Assembly (NCBI GenBank): GCA_020846635.1
Contig: JADLDO010000058.1
Location: 1-53,289 of the forward strand
Direction: 5' to 3'
Source of the DNA: Caldilineaceae bacterium
GTDB lineage: Bacteria; Chloroflexota; Anaerolineae; Caldilineales; Caldilineaceae
DNA: 53,289 nucleotides
Part shown: positions 27,434-35,752 of the stretch, one piece after another
How the letters are laid out: every line of letters begins with the position of its first letter
Position numbering within the stretch: position 1 is the first letter of the stretch
Notes under the pieces: generated by a model
Databases searched by the model: none
What the model was told of the DNA's origin: nothing
The model's input: the letters and a program-made list of their open reading frames with translations, nothing else
Program-made: the position numbers and the translations under genes

Positions 27434-28150
27434 CTAATTATCGCGGTCTTTGAAGTCTATAAAGCGATAGCCTAGCCCGCGCTCGGTGAAAATATAGCGC
27501 GGGTTGGCAGGATCAGGCTCGATCTTTTTGCGTAGGTAGGTGATATAGAGGCGCAAGAGGTGGTTGTCATTGACATATTCGTGACCCCAGACTTTGGTCA
27601 AGAGCGTTTCATGGGGAACCACCCAGCCGGCGTTTTGGATCAGATGGTAGAGCAGGCGAAATTCGGTGGGACGCAGGCCGATACGTTCGCCATTGACGAT
27701 CACATCGCGGCGCTGAAGATCAACCTGGAGCCGCTCATCAATGGTGACAATCTGTTGATCGGGGCGGCCCGGCTGTTCAAAGCGGCGCAGGACCGCGCGG
27801 ATGCGGCTGGAGAGTTCGCGCGGGCTAAAGGGCTTGGTAACATAGTCATCAGCGCCCAAGTCCAGCCCCTTGATGCGATCTTCTTCATCGGCGCGCACCG
27901 TCAGCATAATGACCGGGGCCTCGCTGATCTCGCGCAGCCGCTTGAGCGTCTCAAAGCCATCCATCCCCGGCATCTCAACATCGAGCAAGACCAAATCCGG
28001 GTTGAAGTCGCGCACCTTTTCCAACGCCTGCACGCCGTTGTTGGCCTCAATCGTGAGATAGCCCTCCAAATCCAAATTCATTTTGACAAAACGCACCATG
28101 CGCGATTCGTCGTCCACCACGAGGATTGTCTTTTTGGGTTGGTCGGCCAT
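27434..28150 (-). CDS. OmpR/PhoB-family response regulator (orphan)
   Basis: A DNA-binding response regulator of 238 residues. The receiver domain has the acidic pair VVDDE, the phospho-acceptor Asp57 in LLDVEMPGMDG and Lys106 in TKPFSPREL. The winged helix (about 135-235) has LRPTEFRLLYHLIQNAGWVV, a recognition region DNHLLRLYITYLRKKIEPDP and the wing RYIFTERGLGYRF. AGGAA precedes the ATG at 28150. No histidine kinase is adjacent, so it is an orphan here; the REC-kinase at 42529 is 14 kb away. Confidence 0.94.
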   Translation of the reverse strand: MADQPKKTILVVDDESRMVRFVKMNLDLEGYLTIEANNGVQALEKVRDFNPDLVLLDVEMPGMDGFETLKRLREISEAPVIMLTVRADEEDRIKGLDLGADDYVTKPFSPRELSSRIRAVLRRFEQPGRPDQQIVTIDERLQVDLQRRDVIVNGERIGLRPTEFRLLYHLIQNAGWVVPHETLLTKVWGHEYVNDNHLLRLYITYLRKKIEPDPANPRYIFTERGLGYRFIDFKDRDN

Positions 28151-28249
28151 ACGTTCCTGCCCTAACAGTAATGGGATTGATTTCGCATGAATCTTCGCGG
28201 AAGCTGGAAATCTCTCTGGGCCGCTTGCGCGAAGGGAGCATGTCCCAAG

Positions 28250-28258
28250 AGTATACCA
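28250..28258 (-). promoter_or_regulatory. Extended -10 promoter of the response regulator
   Basis: On the minus strand TGGTATACT occupies 28258-28250, an extended -10 about 100 bp before the ATG at 28150. The -35 position (AGCCGG) is not consensus. Confidence 0.5.
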
Positions 28259-28268
28259 TATCCATATC

Positions 28269-29618
28269 TCATCCGGCTGCGGGTGGGGTTTTTGCTGAAC
28301 GCGCACCCCTGATTTCCTCCTGCACCCACGGGTCTGTTTCTTCATCCTCTGCGCGGTTGAGGAAAACGGTGATGATCTCCTGATCGCGCTTGCGCTCATC
28401 GCTCAAGATTTCACCCAGCGCCCAGGCAGCATGACCACGCACAAGCGGAGATGGGTCGTTGAGCAGGGAGCCCAGGGGGGCGATTGCGTCCGCATGGCGC
28501 GAATTGCCCAAGGCAACGGCGACATTGCGCGCCATGCCCACACGCGTTGCGCGCAAGACAGGAGAGTTGCGGAAGCGTGTAGCAAAGGCTTCTTCCTCCA
28601 ACCAATAGGGCGTGGCTGGCTCAAAGCCCCCCAGTAAGGGAGGCGCAATTCGGTCGGCCTGGGCGATCAATCCAGCCATCAGGGGCGTGCGTTTGGCGAG
28701 CCGCTGGTTCCAGGGGCAGACCTCCTGGCAGATGTCGCAGCCAAAGACGCGGTTGCCAAAGAGGCTGCGTAATGCGCGCGGGATGGGCGCTTGGGTTTCA
28801 ATCGTCCAATAGGAGATGCAGCGCTGCGGGTCGAGATGATAGGGGCCGACAAAGGCGCTGGTGGGGCAGGCATCCAGACAGCGGGTGCAGCGACCACAGG
28901 TTCCCGTTGCGCTTTCGCCCATGTCGAGCGTCCCATCGACTGAATTTTCGTCCAGGCTAGCAGGGTTCAGCGGGATCAGCACGCGGCCATAGTCATTGCC
29001 CCACGGCAAGCCGTCCATGACCGCGGTGGGGTCGGGTGTGCTGAGAGGAGGCTGCACAGGGTCATAGAGCAACTTCTCCGGGATGAGAATGGTTGCCAGG
29101 ATGAGCCATGAGCCATCGGTGGGGTGAATGGTGCAGCAGTTTTTGCCGGTGAAGCCGATACCGGCGCTGGCTGCCCAATCACGCTCCAAGACCGGGCCAG
29201 TGTCCACCAGGCATTTGCCCAATCTGCTGCGCCCAGTTTGGCGGCGGATAAAGGCGTCTAGTTCATAGAGCAGCGGGCGGATGATTTCGTGATAGTCGTC
29301 ACCCCAGGCATATGAGGCGATGATACCGCGCGCAGGGTCATCGCGCAGGTCGGGCGGCAGGTCAAACTGGTGATAGTTGACGGCCAGGACGATCATCGTC
29401 TCGAAGGGGCCATGTGTGCGGTCGGCGAGCAAGGCCGGGTCTCGCCGCTTTTCGACATGGCGATTCAAATAGCGCATGTCGCCGGGGCGATCCGCCGCGA
29501 CCCAGGCTTCATAGAAATCGGCGTGGGGAGCTTGCGAAAGTGGCAGCAGGCGACAGTGGTCAAACCCCAAGCGCTTGGCCTCGGCTCTCAAGGCGTGGGT
29601 TAGTTTGGTAGCGTCCAT
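28269..29618 (-). CDS. queG: Epoxyqueuosine reductase
   Basis: Cobalamin- and Fe-S-dependent enzyme of the last step of queuosine formation in tRNA. The 449 residues include the catalytic Asp region VDTGPVLERDWAASAGIGF (about 138-156), two 4Fe-4S motifs CGRCTRCLDACP (241-252) and CDICQEVCPW, and a C-terminal HEAT-like domain (about 370-440). It is longer than most QueG proteins because about 45 residues are inserted between EKLLYD (181-186) and the first Cys motif. The ATG at 29618 directly precedes the conserved N-terminal helix. Confidence 0.93.
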   Translation of the reverse strand: MDATKLTHALRAEAKRLGFDHCRLLPLSQAPHADFYEAWVAADRPGDMRYLNRHVEKRRDPALLADRTHGPFETMIVLAVNYHQFDLPPDLRDDPARGIIASYAWGDDYHEIIRPLLYELDAFIRRQTGRSRLGKCLVDTGPVLERDWAASAGIGFTGKNCCTIHPTDGSWLILATILIPEKLLYDPVQPPLSTPDPTAVMDGLPWGNDYGRVLIPLNPASLDENSVDGTLDMGESATGTCGRCTRCLDACPTSAFVGPYHLDPQRCISYWTIETQAPIPRALRSLFGNRVFGCDICQEVCPWNQRLAKRTPLMAGLIAQADRIAPPLLGGFEPATPYWLEEEAFATRFRNSPVLRATRVGMARNVAVALGNSRHADAIAPLGSLLNDPSPLVRGHAAWALGEILSDERKRDQEIITVFLNRAEDEETDPWVQEEIRGARSAKTPPAAG

Positions 29619-29730
29619 AGTGCCTATGATTCTTACATGGGGGCTGTCACCCGTCAAGCGGTGGACGTTGCGCGGGTGGTTGATCAGGTGTACTTCGTAG
29701 GGTTGGTTTCGCTGCTCTGGGCCGGATCTA

Positions 29731-29739
29731 TGATACAAT
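29731..29739 (+). promoter_or_regulatory. Extended -10 promoter of the MFS gene
   Basis: TGATACAAT at 29731-29739 is an extended -10 without a good -35, about 100 bp before the ATG at 29843. It lies in the divergent region between queG and the transporter gene. Confidence 0.45.
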
Positions 29740-29842
29740 GGTCGGGCTGTGAACCAGGATGCTTCAGGGGATCGCTCCCGCGCAAGTTCCTGGCAATGGG
29801 TGTTGGTGGGCTATTTTATAGGGGTGTTGGTCAGAGGAAATT

Positions 29843-31078
29843 ATGAACGGAAAGCGACTTTTTGCGGCCTCTTACGGTCATTTTTCAATTGATATTTTGA
29901 ACTCAACTATCGCCATGATCTTGACGGCGGTAGCGGCGACCTTCGATCTGAGCGTAAGCCAGATCGGTCTTGCCGCGATGATCTACACCTTTGCCGCTTC
30001 CTTGACCCAACCCCTCTTTGGTATTTTGGTGGACAGGCTGCGCGGGCGCTGGATTGCCGGGTTGGGGTTGACGTGGACGATGAGCTTTTATGCGCTTGCG
30101 CCCTTTATGCCCAACTATTTGGCGCTGGTGACTTGTCTGTCGCTGGGTGCGCTGGGCAGCGGCGCTTTCCATCCCGCGGGCATGATCAACTCGACAATGG
30201 CAGGAGGGAGCAGACCCACCACCGCTACCTCGCTTTTCTTTGTTGGAGGCCAAGTCGGGTTAGCCGTGGGGCCAACGCTGGCGGGGGTGCTGCTGCAAAA
30301 TTATGGATTGATGGCGATGCCCTTTATGGCGTTGGTGATGGCCCCCGCTGCGGTTATTATGCTCTGGCAGTTGCGCCAGCCTTATGAGGAGGTAGAGGCT
30401 CCCCAGACGAACGAACAGACAGCGCCCGCTACGCCTCAGCCAAGCAAAAGTACGGGTAATAGTATGGGGCGGCAAGCGCTCTATATTGCGATTGCTTTTA
30501 TCCTGTTGATCACCTTCCGCTCGACAACGCAGCAAGGCTTTACAACGCTCCTGCCCAAATTCTTTTCCGACCAGGGCATTACACCCGCAGTCTATGGAGT
30601 CATGCTCAGCGTTTTGGGGCTGGCAGGAGCAACGGGAACCTTTGTGGGCGGCTGGCTGGGCGATCGCTTTAACCGGCGCATGGTGATCTTTGGCAGTATG
30701 ACGCTCGGCGCGTTCTTCTCATTTGCTATGCTCCATGCCCAGGGTTGGGTCTACGTTGTGGCTGCGCTGGGTACGGGTATCATGATGAACATTCCTCACA
30801 GTATCCTCATTATCATGGCACAGCGATTGCTCCCGGCGCGCAAGGGGATGATCGGCGGCGCGGTGCTGGGCTTTATGTTTGCCTCCGGCGCAGCGACGAC
30901 GGGGATCGGCAGTTGGATCGCCGATTTTGTTGGGCTGCCCATTGTCCTCTCCGTCTTTGCGCTGCTGCCGATTGGCGCAGGCATTTGCGCCTTGATGCTC
31001 CCCTCCACACGCGGTGGTGAAACCGTGGCAGAGGTGAAGCCTGTGGCGGAGGCTGCCCCGTCTGCGGCTGGGGATTAG
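29843..31078 (+). CDS. Major facilitator superfamily transporter, Fsr-like
   Basis: A 411-residue, 12-helix MFS protein. N-terminal YGHFSIDILNSTIAMILTAV and the FGILVDRLRGRW loop (MFS motif A type D-R-x-x-x-R) resemble the fosmidomycin-resistance exporter group; GSGAFHPAGMINSTMAGG is also typical of it. A charged linker (about 185-210) joins the two halves, and the second half repeats the motif A loop as GGWLGDRFNRR. GAGGAAATT precedes the ATG. Probable efflux; the substrate is unknown. It converges on the nuclease gene with only 10 bp between the stops. Confidence 0.9.
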   Translation: MNGKRLFAASYGHFSIDILNSTIAMILTAVAATFDLSVSQIGLAAMIYTFAASLTQPLFGILVDRLRGRWIAGLGLTWTMSFYALAPFMPNYLALVTCLSLGALGSGAFHPAGMINSTMAGGSRPTTATSLFFVGGQVGLAVGPTLAGVLLQNYGLMAMPFMALVMAPAAVIMLWQLRQPYEEVEAPQTNEQTAPATPQPSKSTGNSMGRQALYIAIAFILLITFRSTTQQGFTTLLPKFFSDQGITPAVYGVMLSVLGLAGATGTFVGGWLGDRFNRRMVIFGSMTLGAFFSFAMLHAQGWVYVVAALGTGIMMNIPHSILIIMAQRLLPARKGMIGGAVLGFMFASGAATTGIGSWIADFVGLPIVLSVFALLPIGAGICALMLPSTRGGETVAEVKPVAEAAPSAAGD

Positions 31079-31088
31079 GGCTAAACCG

Positions 31089-33629
31089 TCAATCCCTTCG
31101 CCGCCTGAGTAAATCGCCACCTGCCAGCACTGCGACCACAGCCATCACGACAGCCATGATGGTTGCAATGGAAGGCATGGGCGCGCCCGTCCTGGGCAAT
31201 CCGGTAGGCGTCCCCTTCTCACCCTCGTCTACGGTTCCCTCGGTCACTTCTTCAGGCGTCGCCGCGCGCAGCGCAAGGCCCACAATCAGGGGGTCATGGT
31301 CAGAGAAGCGATAGGGGGCTGGCGTGTAGAAGTAGTCCACCTGGGCAGCCGATTTGAATTCCTCGTTGTAGTCCAATACAACCGGTTCGTCGGCGTTGAC
31401 ATGCCACTCGGTCGCGCCCGTCACCTGATTGAGTAGGCTCTCACTGGCAAGGGCGTGATCCAGATAGCCGGTTTGACCGTCAAAGACATACGAATAGGCG
31501 CCTGCGCTGCCAAAGCGCGCAAGCAAATCGGTATACCCTGCGTTCTTGATCGTGGTAATGGGGTCTTCCATCGCGTACGAATTTAGATCCCCGATGATCA
31601 AGAAGTCAGGATCACTGCTGCCGGTCGGGTCGGTTCCCAGCCAGTTGACCAGTGCGGCTGCGGCTGCTGTGCGTGTCCCGTTGCAGTTGCCCTGACCATC
31701 GCCTGCGTCCGGGTCGCCAACCCCGTTGCAATCCGAACCTTTGGACTTGAGATGGTTCACGGCAACGGTGAAGCGTTCGCCAGTGGCGTTCTCCTCGAAG
31801 GTCTGCGCCACGGCTGGACGGTTCAAGGTGTCGATAAAGGTGGGGTCAACCGTCGAGTTCAAGAGGACGTGGTCGCCAACCGGGGCGACAGTCGCCGGTT
31901 TATAGAGGATGCCGACCTTGATGGCATCGCTGCCAATAAAGCCGGTGTCGATGAAGGCATAGGTATCTGCGCCGAGCAGCGTATTCAGCCCGCCGATGAG
32001 GTCTTGCAGCGAGGCTGTTTCGTTATTTTCCAGCTCAAGCAGCCCCACAACATCCGCATTAATGGCCGCAAGCCCCGCGATGATCTTGGCGCGCTGGCGC
32101 TCAAATTCAGACGAGTTGTTGGCCCCACGACACTCTTGAAGGTTGGTCGCCGGGCCACAGTCGCTGCCGCCATCGTCGAGGGTCGTAAAGTAGTTGAGCA
32201 CGTTGGCGCTGGCGACCTTGAGTGTGCCGCCGACATCTTGTGGCGACTCGGGGCGCGGATTGGTCGGGTTAAAGCTAACCATGCCCAACGGCTGTATACG
32301 ATATTCGTTAAAACGCTGGTCGAGGATGCCGGTCAGGTTGTCTACGGTGTAGCCGGTGCGCAGTGTATTGGTCGCGCTCAGATAGGGAGATGGATAGATC
32401 ACCGGGTCGGGGTTCTGAGCCGTCTGGGCGTCGTCAAGCAGGATACGGCTGCGGTCGTTCAACGCCTGTTGTTCCAGGGCCGGTGCGCCTGGTGCGGCGA
32501 GGTGGGTTGGCTGGAAGAGCCGCCCACTCACCGACAGGTGAACTTCGCCAAAGCGTCCCAGGGTAAAGTGTTCAGTCACCGTCAACTGTTGGGGAAAGGT
32601 CACCAGCATACCTTCTACCTGTTCCCATTCGGCAAGGTTCTCCACCGGCAAGTTGATCGTTGTGGGCGTGACGGAAGCGCCTGTTGCACAAACTTCCAGG
32701 CGGACGATATTCGTCAGTTCTGTGAGAGAAAGATCAGGCCCCCCAAACTCGGTAACGGTTCCCTCCACGTATACGACATCACCCACGTTAACGGCAAGGT
32801 TGCTAAAGACAAAGATGCCTTCCGATGTGGTGGTGTCGGCATCCGCGTCAGCGTCCTCTTCTTGCAGATAAAAGCCGCGCAGCAAGGGCGTATTGCCCTG
32901 ATAATCCCCGATGACGACTCCTTCGACAGCGACCACTGTATTGGCGAGCGGGCTCGCTGCGCCACTGCCCTGGATTTCGTGAATCAGCGTCTCATTGTTG
33001 TCAAGGCAGCCATCAGGCGTGGGGGTGGAAACAAAGGTTTGCTCATTGTTAAACGCGCCCGGTGTTGCTGCAGCGGGATTGTTCCATGCGAAGTCGGCAT
33101 AGACGGAGCCAGTGCCGGAAAGCTGCAACGATTGGCCCACCGGCTGTGAGCCATCTTCGCTGACGCCGATATCGGTGCTGGTAAGCCCATCTGCCGCGCC
33201 GCCGACCGCGGTAAAGGTTCCTTCATAGCTCAGAAATTGGACAACGCTGCCGCTGCTGTCCACCAGCGCAATGGCATCGGGTGCGCCATTTTGGAAAGTG
33301 CCGGTGTAATTGACCACGACGACCCCAGACCCGTCGCCCAGGTCGGGAATCGGGCTGGGGAGGGGATCGCTATCATAGACGCTCCCATTGCTCCCGTTAT
33401 AGAGCAGGAGCTTCCAACCGCTCAGGTCGGTTCCGGCTGGCCCTGCGACCTCTACAAACTCTCCGACATCGGTGATGGCGTTGTCATAATGAATTTCGTT
33501 GATGAATACCGCAGCGGGATCGACGGTAAATGCCAGTGGCGCGGCTTGCACCGGGGTGCTTTGGGCAAAGCCAAAAACGATGGCACAAAGCAGGAGCAAT
33601 CGGGAGGCACGCTTCCAGAACTGTTGCAT
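31089..33629 (-). CDS. Secreted ExeM/NucH-like endonuclease with LPXTG-type anchor
   Basis: A large extracellular nuclease of 846 residues. It has a signal peptide (residues 1-30, KRASRLLLLCAIVFGFAQS then VQA), a lamin-tail-like domain (about 40-195, VFINEIHYDNAITDVGEFVE), an OB-like region typical of ExeM, and an endonuclease/exonuclease/phosphatase domain (about 475-785) with LKVASANVLNYF, GLLELENNE, VNHLKSKGSDC, LIIGDLNSYAMEDP, GYLDHALAS and FSDHDPLIVGL. The C-terminus has LPRTG at 811-815, a hydrophobic helix and RRRRD, the layout of a sortase signal. It probably degrades extracellular DNA for nutrition or matrix turnover while held at the surface. Confidence 0.93.
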   Translation of the reverse strand: MQQFWKRASRLLLLCAIVFGFAQSTPVQAAPLAFTVDPAAVFINEIHYDNAITDVGEFVEVAGPAGTDLSGWKLLLYNGSNGSVYDSDPLPSPIPDLGDGSGVVVVNYTGTFQNGAPDAIALVDSSGSVVQFLSYEGTFTAVGGAADGLTSTDIGVSEDGSQPVGQSLQLSGTGSVYADFAWNNPAAATPGAFNNEQTFVSTPTPDGCLDNNETLIHEIQGSGAASPLANTVVAVEGVVIGDYQGNTPLLRGFYLQEEDADADADTTTSEGIFVFSNLAVNVGDVVYVEGTVTEFGGPDLSLTELTNIVRLEVCATGASVTPTTINLPVENLAEWEQVEGMLVTFPQQLTVTEHFTLGRFGEVHLSVSGRLFQPTHLAAPGAPALEQQALNDRSRILLDDAQTAQNPDPVIYPSPYLSATNTLRTGYTVDNLTGILDQRFNEYRIQPLGMVSFNPTNPRPESPQDVGGTLKVASANVLNYFTTLDDGGSDCGPATNLQECRGANNSSEFERQRAKIIAGLAAINADVVGLLELENNETASLQDLIGGLNTLLGADTYAFIDTGFIGSDAIKVGILYKPATVAPVGDHVLLNSTVDPTFIDTLNRPAVAQTFEENATGERFTVAVNHLKSKGSDCNGVGDPDAGDGQGNCNGTRTAAAAALVNWLGTDPTGSSDPDFLIIGDLNSYAMEDPITTIKNAGYTDLLARFGSAGAYSYVFDGQTGYLDHALASESLLNQVTGATEWHVNADEPVVLDYNEEFKSAAQVDYFYTPAPYRFSDHDPLIVGLALRAATPEEVTEGTVDEGEKGTPTGLPRTGAPMPSIATIMAVVMAVVAVLAGGDLLRRRRD

Positions 33630-34051
33630 GAGCTAAATTCTCCTTTGGATAGTAGTTGCGGAGTTAGCGTGTACAGGATTAGGTCGTGCTGTGCTAGATC
33701 GTGCAGTGGGCAAAGCGTGGGCGATGTAGGAGAGCGGCTGGCACAACATGATGACGATCAGGAATGTCTTTGGGTAACGTCTCCGGCTGTTGGCGTGTTA
33801 GAATGTAACGTTGTGTCTATGCGTTATGCTGGGTGCGTTATGCTGGCTTGATGCGGCAAATTGTTTTGATAATAAAAACATATTTATTTGACTAAAGCGT
33901 GCGGCTGTGATATGCTCTGATAGGCAGAAAGAGCGCAGCAAGATGGGTACACGTTCGATAGTATCCATGAATCCATCATTTTTCAGTAATCTGAAGTGTG
34001 TATTGTAGGTTGCGGCTACGACGTAGCTAGAGAGTTTTGATAGGACTATCC
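33630..34051. other. Intergenic region between the nuclease and sufR
   Basis: No gene is seen in these 422 bp between divergent genes. It holds a tandem 14-bp duplication (33820-33833 and 33834-33847, TGCGTTATGCTGG plus one base), the sufR promoter at 33888-33916, and two dyads of the form GATAG...TATC in the sufR leader. The remaining sequence shows nothing further. Confidence 0.7.
33888..33916 (+). promoter_or_regulatory. Promoter of sufR and the SUF operon
   Basis: TTGACT (33888-33893) and TATGCT (33911-33916) with a 17-bp spacer give a leader of about 130 nt before sufR. It is the best sigma70-type promoter upstream of the Fe-S operon. Confidence 0.65.
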
Positions 34052-34055
34052 ATGA
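33957..34055 (+). promoter_or_regulatory. Two candidate SufR operators
   Basis: GATAGTATCCATGA (33957-33970) and GATAGGACTATCCATGA (34039-34055) share a GATAG/CTATC-type dyad followed by CATGA; the second overlaps the sufR start codon. Repeated dyads in the leader of an autoregulated repressor gene could be its operators. This is inference; the known cyanobacterial SufR operator is different. Confidence 0.35.
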
Positions 34056-34705
34056 CGCTAAACGCCTATACGGATCATGCCAGTCCGGCGTGGCAGGTCA
34101 TCGAATATATCAAGCGCAACGGCTCCGCCACTATCAAGGAGTTGGAAGATCTGTTGGGCGTGACCACCAACGCCGTACGCCAGCATCTCCAAGCGCTGCA
34201 AGCCGATGGCTATATCGAGCGCCGCCAGGTGAATACCGGGGTGGGCAGACCCCACCATGCCTATTCGATCAGTGAGAAGGCACATGAGCTTTTTGCCTGT
34301 CACTGTGATGACTTGGCATTGACCCTCTTGGAAGAAGTCTTTGCGTTAGAAGGCCCCGAACGGGCATCTTTGCTTTTAGACAGGGTGGGCGACCGTCTCG
34401 CCAAGCGCTATGCGCCTTCGGTGCGCGCGGAAGCGCTGCAAGAGCGGGTGGAGCAGTTGGCCGGGGCGCTTTACCAGCGTGGTGTGCTGACGGATGTAGA
34501 CGTGGAAGATGAGAATACCATTATTCTCCATGCCTATAATTGCCCCTATCACGAATTGGCCCAAGAACATCGCTCCATTTGTGAAATGGACGAAGAGGTC
34601 ATGCGTAAAGTCTTAGGCTCCGATGTCAACCTGAGCGCGTGCATGATGGATGGACACCGGGGCTGTTCGTTTGTGGTGAGCAACAAACCCGCTGCCGCCG
34701 CGTAG
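34052..34705 (+). CDS. sufR: SufR-like Fe-S-sensing transcriptional regulator
   Basis: A 217-residue regulator. The winged helix-turn-helix is at about 14-75 (YIKRNGSATIKELEDLLGVT, AVRQHLQALQADGYIERR, GRPHHAYSIS). The C-terminal domain has Cys 164, 177, 197 and 205, and the C-x12-C spacing of the first pair matches cluster-binding SufR proteins. SufR represses suf genes when it carries a 4Fe-4S cluster. The ATG at 34052 follows AGGA by 6 nt. It heads the operon and is followed by sufC after 140 bp. The exact set of cluster ligands is not certain. Confidence 0.9.
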   Translation: MTLNAYTDHASPAWQVIEYIKRNGSATIKELEDLLGVTTNAVRQHLQALQADGYIERRQVNTGVGRPHHAYSISEKAHELFACHCDDLALTLLEEVFALEGPERASLLLDRVGDRLAKRYAPSVRAEALQERVEQLAGALYQRGVLTDVDVEDENTIILHAYNCPYHELAQEHRSICEMDEEVMRKVLGSDVNLSACMMDGHRGCSFVVSNKPAAAA

Positions 34706-34845
34706 TATCCGTACAGTTCGGTTTGAAAGCTACAGACAGCAAAGGGGTGTCAGTCTATGCTGGTACTGTTGGTTTTGTAGCCATAAACGTTAAATTATAG
34801 AGTAATAGATTGACTGGATAGAAGCGAAAAGAGGAGTGCAACTTC

Positions 34846-35667
34846 ATGAGTGTTTTAGAAATACGAAACTTACATGCAACCGTTGGAGAGACTGAGATCC
34901 TAAAGGGTGTGAATCTGACCTTGCATAGCGGCGAGATTCACGCGGTGATGGGCCCCAACGGGTCGGGCAAGTCTACTTTGGCCTATGTGGTTGCGGGTCA
35001 TCCTCATTATGAGGTCACCGAGGGCGATATTCTGCTCGATGGCGAGAGCGTGTTGGAGATGGAAGCCGACGAGCGCAGCCGCGCTGGTCTCTTCTTGGCG
35101 TTTCAATATCCCGTGGCTGTGCCAGGGGTGAGCGTGGCAAACTTCCTGCGTACTGCCGTCTCTAATGTGCGTGGCTATACCAGCCAGCCCGCCGAGGAAG
35201 GCCGCGCCGGGATGATTGGCTCCAACCTCATGCCCATGCGCGAGTTCCGCCGCGAGTTGACGGAGAAGATGAAGGAATATAACGTCGATCCCAGCTTTGC
35301 CCGTCGCTATCTGAATGATGGCTTCTCCGGGGGTGAAAAGAAGCGCACCGAAGTTTTGCAAATGGCGATGTTGGAGCCAAAATTTGCCATCCTCGATGAG
35401 TCGGACTCTGGTTTGGACATTGATGCCCTGCGCGTAGTGTCGGACGGAATCAACAAACTGGCGACACAAGACCGCGGCTTCCTGTTGATTACCCACTATC
35501 AGCGCATGTTGAACTATGTAAAGCCCGACAAGGTCAGCATTTTCTATGACGGTCGTATTGTGATGACGGGCGGCCCGGAAGTAGCTGCCATGCTCGAAGA
35601 GCGGGGCTACGGCTGGGTAGAAGAAGAATTTGCCGAGAAACCAGAGGCGGAAACTGCTGCTGCGTAG
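34846..35667 (+). CDS. sufC: Fe-S cluster assembly ATPase SufC
   Basis: ABC-type ATPase of the SufBCD scaffold. The 273 residues contain Walker A GPNGSGKST (36-44), FLAFQYPVAVPGVSVANFL in the Q-loop region, the signature SGGEKKR, Walker B AILDESDSGLDIDAL and the switch His in LLITHYQRML. AGAGGAG lies before the ATG. Compared with shorter family members the C-terminus adds about 20 acidic residues. Confidence 0.97.
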   Translation: MSVLEIRNLHATVGETEILKGVNLTLHSGEIHAVMGPNGSGKSTLAYVVAGHPHYEVTEGDILLDGESVLEMEADERSRAGLFLAFQYPVAVPGVSVANFLRTAVSNVRGYTSQPAEEGRAGMIGSNLMPMREFRRELTEKMKEYNVDPSFARRYLNDGFSGGEKKRTEVLQMAMLEPKFAILDESDSGLDIDALRVVSDGINKLATQDRGFLLITHYQRMLNYVKPDKVSIFYDGRIVMTGGPEVAAMLEERGYGWVEEEFAEKPEAETAAA

Positions 35668-35752
35668 GGATGCCCCGCGTGGTTTCCTTCAGCAGACAGG
35701 CACAATGAGCCGCAATGCAGGTATTATTGGTTGAGTAGCAAGGAGAGTAGTA

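Noticed and set aside
27434..28399. Longer N-terminus for the response regulator upstream of 28150
   Set aside because: The extra 83 residues are not conserved in the family and would span the extended -10 promoter; the ATG at 28150 begins the receiver domain.
29637..29846. 69-codon frame between queG and the MFS gene
   Set aside because: It covers the promoter region and has no ribosome binding site or motif.
31752..33149. 465-codon open frame on the plus strand opposite the secreted nuclease
   Set aside because: The minus-strand nuclease has clear domains, whereas this frame shows no recognisable motif and is a by-product of codon bias.
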